From: Laburnicola sp. R22_1
Lineage: Eukaryota; Ascomycota; Dothideomycetes; Pleosporales; Didymosphaeriaceae
Assembly (NCBI GenBank): GCA_014281115.1
Contig: JACONQ010000011.1
Location: 992,001 to 1,056,000, forward strand
DNA: 64,000 nt
Reading direction: 5' to 3'
Shown here: piece after piece, positions 59,388 to 64,000 of the stretch
Layout: every line of letters starts with the position of its first letter
Position numbering within the stretch: position 1 is the stretch's first letter
Position numbers and translations under genes: made by a program
The notes under the pieces: generated by a model
What the model was told of the DNA's origin: nothing
The model's input: only the letters and a program-made list of their open reading frames with translations
The model's database searches: none

Positions 59388-60193
59388 TCAAGGCACATCC
59401 ACCTTCACGTCGTCCTCGTAGTCCAAGACCTTCACGCCGTCCTTGGTTATCATCTTCACGATAACTCCTTTGAAGTCGATCGGCAGACGTCGCTTCAGCT
59501 CCTCCGTACACATCCTCAGGATCTTCATTCCCTGATCGAAATCGATGTCGGGGTGGTGATGCTTGTCCAAGATGGAGAGACAGTAGTACCTAATCGATAT
59601 GGTCAGCCAAAATCAAATCGACGAAGAGTAAATGCTCTTAAAATAACTCCGATCATTGTAAAGAATTCTGAGAACGTACTGGGCGTATCCGTGCGCGGCG
59701 TATGGGACCGGGGCCAAACTGGCTAGGTAGTCGATCCAGTATAGCGTGGGCTTGTCCGCAATGTTGTCGTATCCTCCGAGCAGCAGGTTCACGGTATAGG
59801 GTCTCCTGGAGCGCAGCGCTCGCGCAAGCTCTCCCCTAACGAAGTTTGCCGTGGCGGATGGTGCCAGCTCCATGCCGTTGCGCATCGAGTACAGCTGGAT
59901 GTTCGCTTGGATGTATTCCGCAAATTGCACTGGCCTCATTGTCAGGATAGATTCCCGCAAAGCCCTATAAGGGTGTCATATGTACCGGTATCGCCAGCCT
60001 CTCCCGAGAATGCCATCAGCGTGTGCGGGTTGAGTTCTCGCGTCTTGTCATCGGAGGCTTTGAGGACGGTGGCGCCTCGCATGGCGGCTTTCGATGCGAC
60101 AATGAGGGTGTAGTCCTTGCCCGTAATTCCTAGAAGTACCTCCCTAGAGCTTTGTAAGTCCCAGCTTGAAGGGCAAGCTGCTAGTCCTTACAT
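59388..60193 (-). CDS. PRE1: 20S proteasome subunit beta type-2/beta-4 (Pre1, PSMB2)
   Basis: Exons 60192-60193, 59986-60143, 59680-59929 and 59388-59589 give 203 residues, close to yeast Pre1 (198). The start codon is split: AT ends exon 1, and the G begins exon 2 after a 48-bp intron (GTAAGG...CTCTAG). The protein then reads [21 protein letters not shown]. Further motifs: [44 protein letters not shown] across intron 2, LLLGGYDN, and [20 protein letters not shown] across intron 3. It is a non-catalytic beta-ring subunit of the 20S core particle, lacking the N-terminal Thr. Divergent from enolase over about 1 kb. Confidence 0.93.
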
Positions 60194-62694
<2,501 letters not shown>

Positions 62695-63527
62695 TCGTGG
62701 ATGTTACTACCTACCGGTACATGGGCAACACAAAGCGATATGCTGTTCGGAGACAGACTGTAGTCGAAAAGGGCGAAAAACTTGTAGAGTCACGAACGTA
62801 GACACGAATATATGCCTAGTGAGGTAACGGAACGGAACTCCAAATCGAGAAGTCGGCCTGTGATTTCCACTCGATGCTCCTATAGAGTATGTGTGTTTTT
62901 GCTGACACTCGGCTGAGATACTATGATGGTCCCATGCCTTCAGATGCATTTTATGCAATCTTTTGGGATCGTTATGAGGTACGGCCCGCTCACTTGTACA
63001 CGCGTTCTCTCCATTGCAGGGTAAGACGTGTCTCGAATGTTTCACGATGGAATCACCGGAATGCTATAAACTTTGAAACATAACAATTACATGGACAGAC
63101 AAGAGGCTCGAAGATGACTGGCTGCCCTAAGTCCTAGGGAAGGGTTGTGTTAACGGGCTCAGTATTCGCATCTACCTTAGAGTTCCACCTGTGTTGCGTT
63201 ATATGCTCTGCATGTCTTCGGGCAACTAGTAGTTCAAAGTGTTTTATAACACTAGATATCGTGGGTGCGCTCCTACTGGACTGATCAGTCCTACTGTCTT
63301 ATGGTCTGATACTAAGATATTCCTTCCATGTCTCTCCACGGTTCTTTATCACATACCACGCTGCTCTCGGGCAACAAATATGTAGGCTGCAGGCGTTGCG
63401 TGTGATTAAAAAAGAGAGGGACGCCTCCACAGCACATGTTAGTCTCTTCGCAACCCCCCTTCTGTTTGCATTCATCTTCATAGCCGGTCTGCAGCTTATA
63501 ACACACGCCCAACATGACTTTCTAAGA
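62695..63527. other. 0.8-kb gap after enolase
   Basis: Enolase 3' region and promoter of the next gene. Nothing else recognised. Confidence 0.45.
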
Positions 63528-64000
63528 ATGGGCATTTCGAAACATCTCGTTCTGCTATTGTTGGCTTCGGTTACTACCCAGCAGTCCCTGTCAAAGACTG
63601 TGGATCGACTTGTTGTGAGCGATGCATCTGGACCAGCATACCTTGTCGACCACTACCCCGTGGAAAAGTATGGAAGTACAACACTCTGCTCGAAAATGCC
63701 GATTTCTGTCTCTCCGGAACCGTATCCGACGACAACTACGACATATTCTCCTTCACTTGTTGATAGTACGAGCTACTCTTCGGAAACGGGTATGCTATAC
63801 ACTACAAGTGCAACTTAAACTCTCGTCGAAACTACTCAGACCACCGTGGAGTCAAGTACGCTAAATTCATGCACTTGTATCGAGCGGGCCACAACGGGAG
63901 AGGCTCACAGTGAATCGTCTACCGAGATCACCATCCAGAAAAACAATTCCCTGGCTTCACTCTCCTCGAACGCATCTTATCATGATCATATTCTCATGGT
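63528..64000 (+). pseudogene. Secreted Ser/Thr-rich protein, one in-frame stop, runs off the window
   Basis: ATG 63528 starts a signal peptide (MGISKHLVLLLLASVTTQQ) followed by a Ser/Thr/Tyr-rich chain with PTTTTTYSPS. A TAA at 63816-63818 ends the 96-residue frame. The same frame then stays open to the edge of the window (182 bp) with the same composition (TLVETTQTTVESSTLNSC). The stop therefore looks like a point mutation, for example CAA to TAA, in a longer wall or surface protein, unless an intron removes it; I saw no good donor just before it. No domain recognised. The 3' end lies outside. Confidence 0.55.

Overview
The window looks like nuclear DNA of a filamentous ascomycete (Pezizomycotina; a Dothideomycete is my best guess but is not proven). 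Genes have short GT-AG introns of about 43-136 bp with CTAAC/CTGAC-like branch sites. They include single-copy eukaryotic housekeeping genes (condensin Brn1, Utp13, proteasome beta-4, enolase, a kinesin) and fungal accessory genes (P450, beta-lactamase-like hydrolase, CAP protein, epoxide hydrolase, mycosporine-type enzymes). The DNA transposons carry C-to-T/G-to-A nonsense changes in CpA context with length preserved, the signature of repeat-induced point mutation (RIP). RIP is a Pezizomycotina process.

Layout. 1-2.4 kb: no supported gene. 2.4-9.2 kb: three pogo/Fot-like transposons (A, B, C). B is nested in the left terminal repeat of C, and C is inserted in the 3' end of a beta-lactamase-like gene whose last codons lie on the far side at 4.81-4.87 kb. 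9.2-13.0 kb: the broken beta-lactamase-like gene and a divergent P450. 13.3-40.2 kb: ordinary gene-rich DNA, with condensin BRN1 divergent from a cation/Ca exchanger, a ubiquitin-like-domain coiled-coil protein, a secreted CAP protein, UTP13 divergent from a 599-residue membrane protein of unknown function, a kinesin-7-like motor and a GT23-like glycosyltransferase. 41.1-46.0 kb: a second transposon block in which pogo-like elements E and D and a 695-bp palindromic foldback element F abut almost end to end at TA dinucleotides. 46.3-58.4 kb: an epoxide hydrolase; a MysC-type ATP-grasp relic; a large serine/threonine/proline-rich surface protein; a RIP-damaged Tc1/mariner element; a MysB-type O-methyltransferase; and, divergent from it, a sugar-phosphate cyclase of the 2-demethyl-4-deoxygadusol synthase (MysA) type. 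59.4-62.7 kb: proteasome subunit PRE1 divergent from enolase. 63.5 kb to the edge: a secreted Ser/Thr-rich protein broken by one stop codon.

How genes work together. The most interesting unit is what looks like a decaying mycosporine (UV-screen/compatible-solute) cluster. The cyclase has one in-frame stop, the methyltransferase looks intact, and the ATP-grasp ligase has lost its catalytic core; a surface-protein gene and a Tc1 element lie between them. The divergent beta-lactamase-like hydrolase and P450 may be a second accessory pair. Its hydrolase is dead twice over, from a stop inside the Y-x-N motif and from the transposon at its 3' end.

Gene models were built by hand from splice sites, phase and family motifs. 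Every multi-exon model given sums to a whole number of codons, but no alignment or transcript was available.
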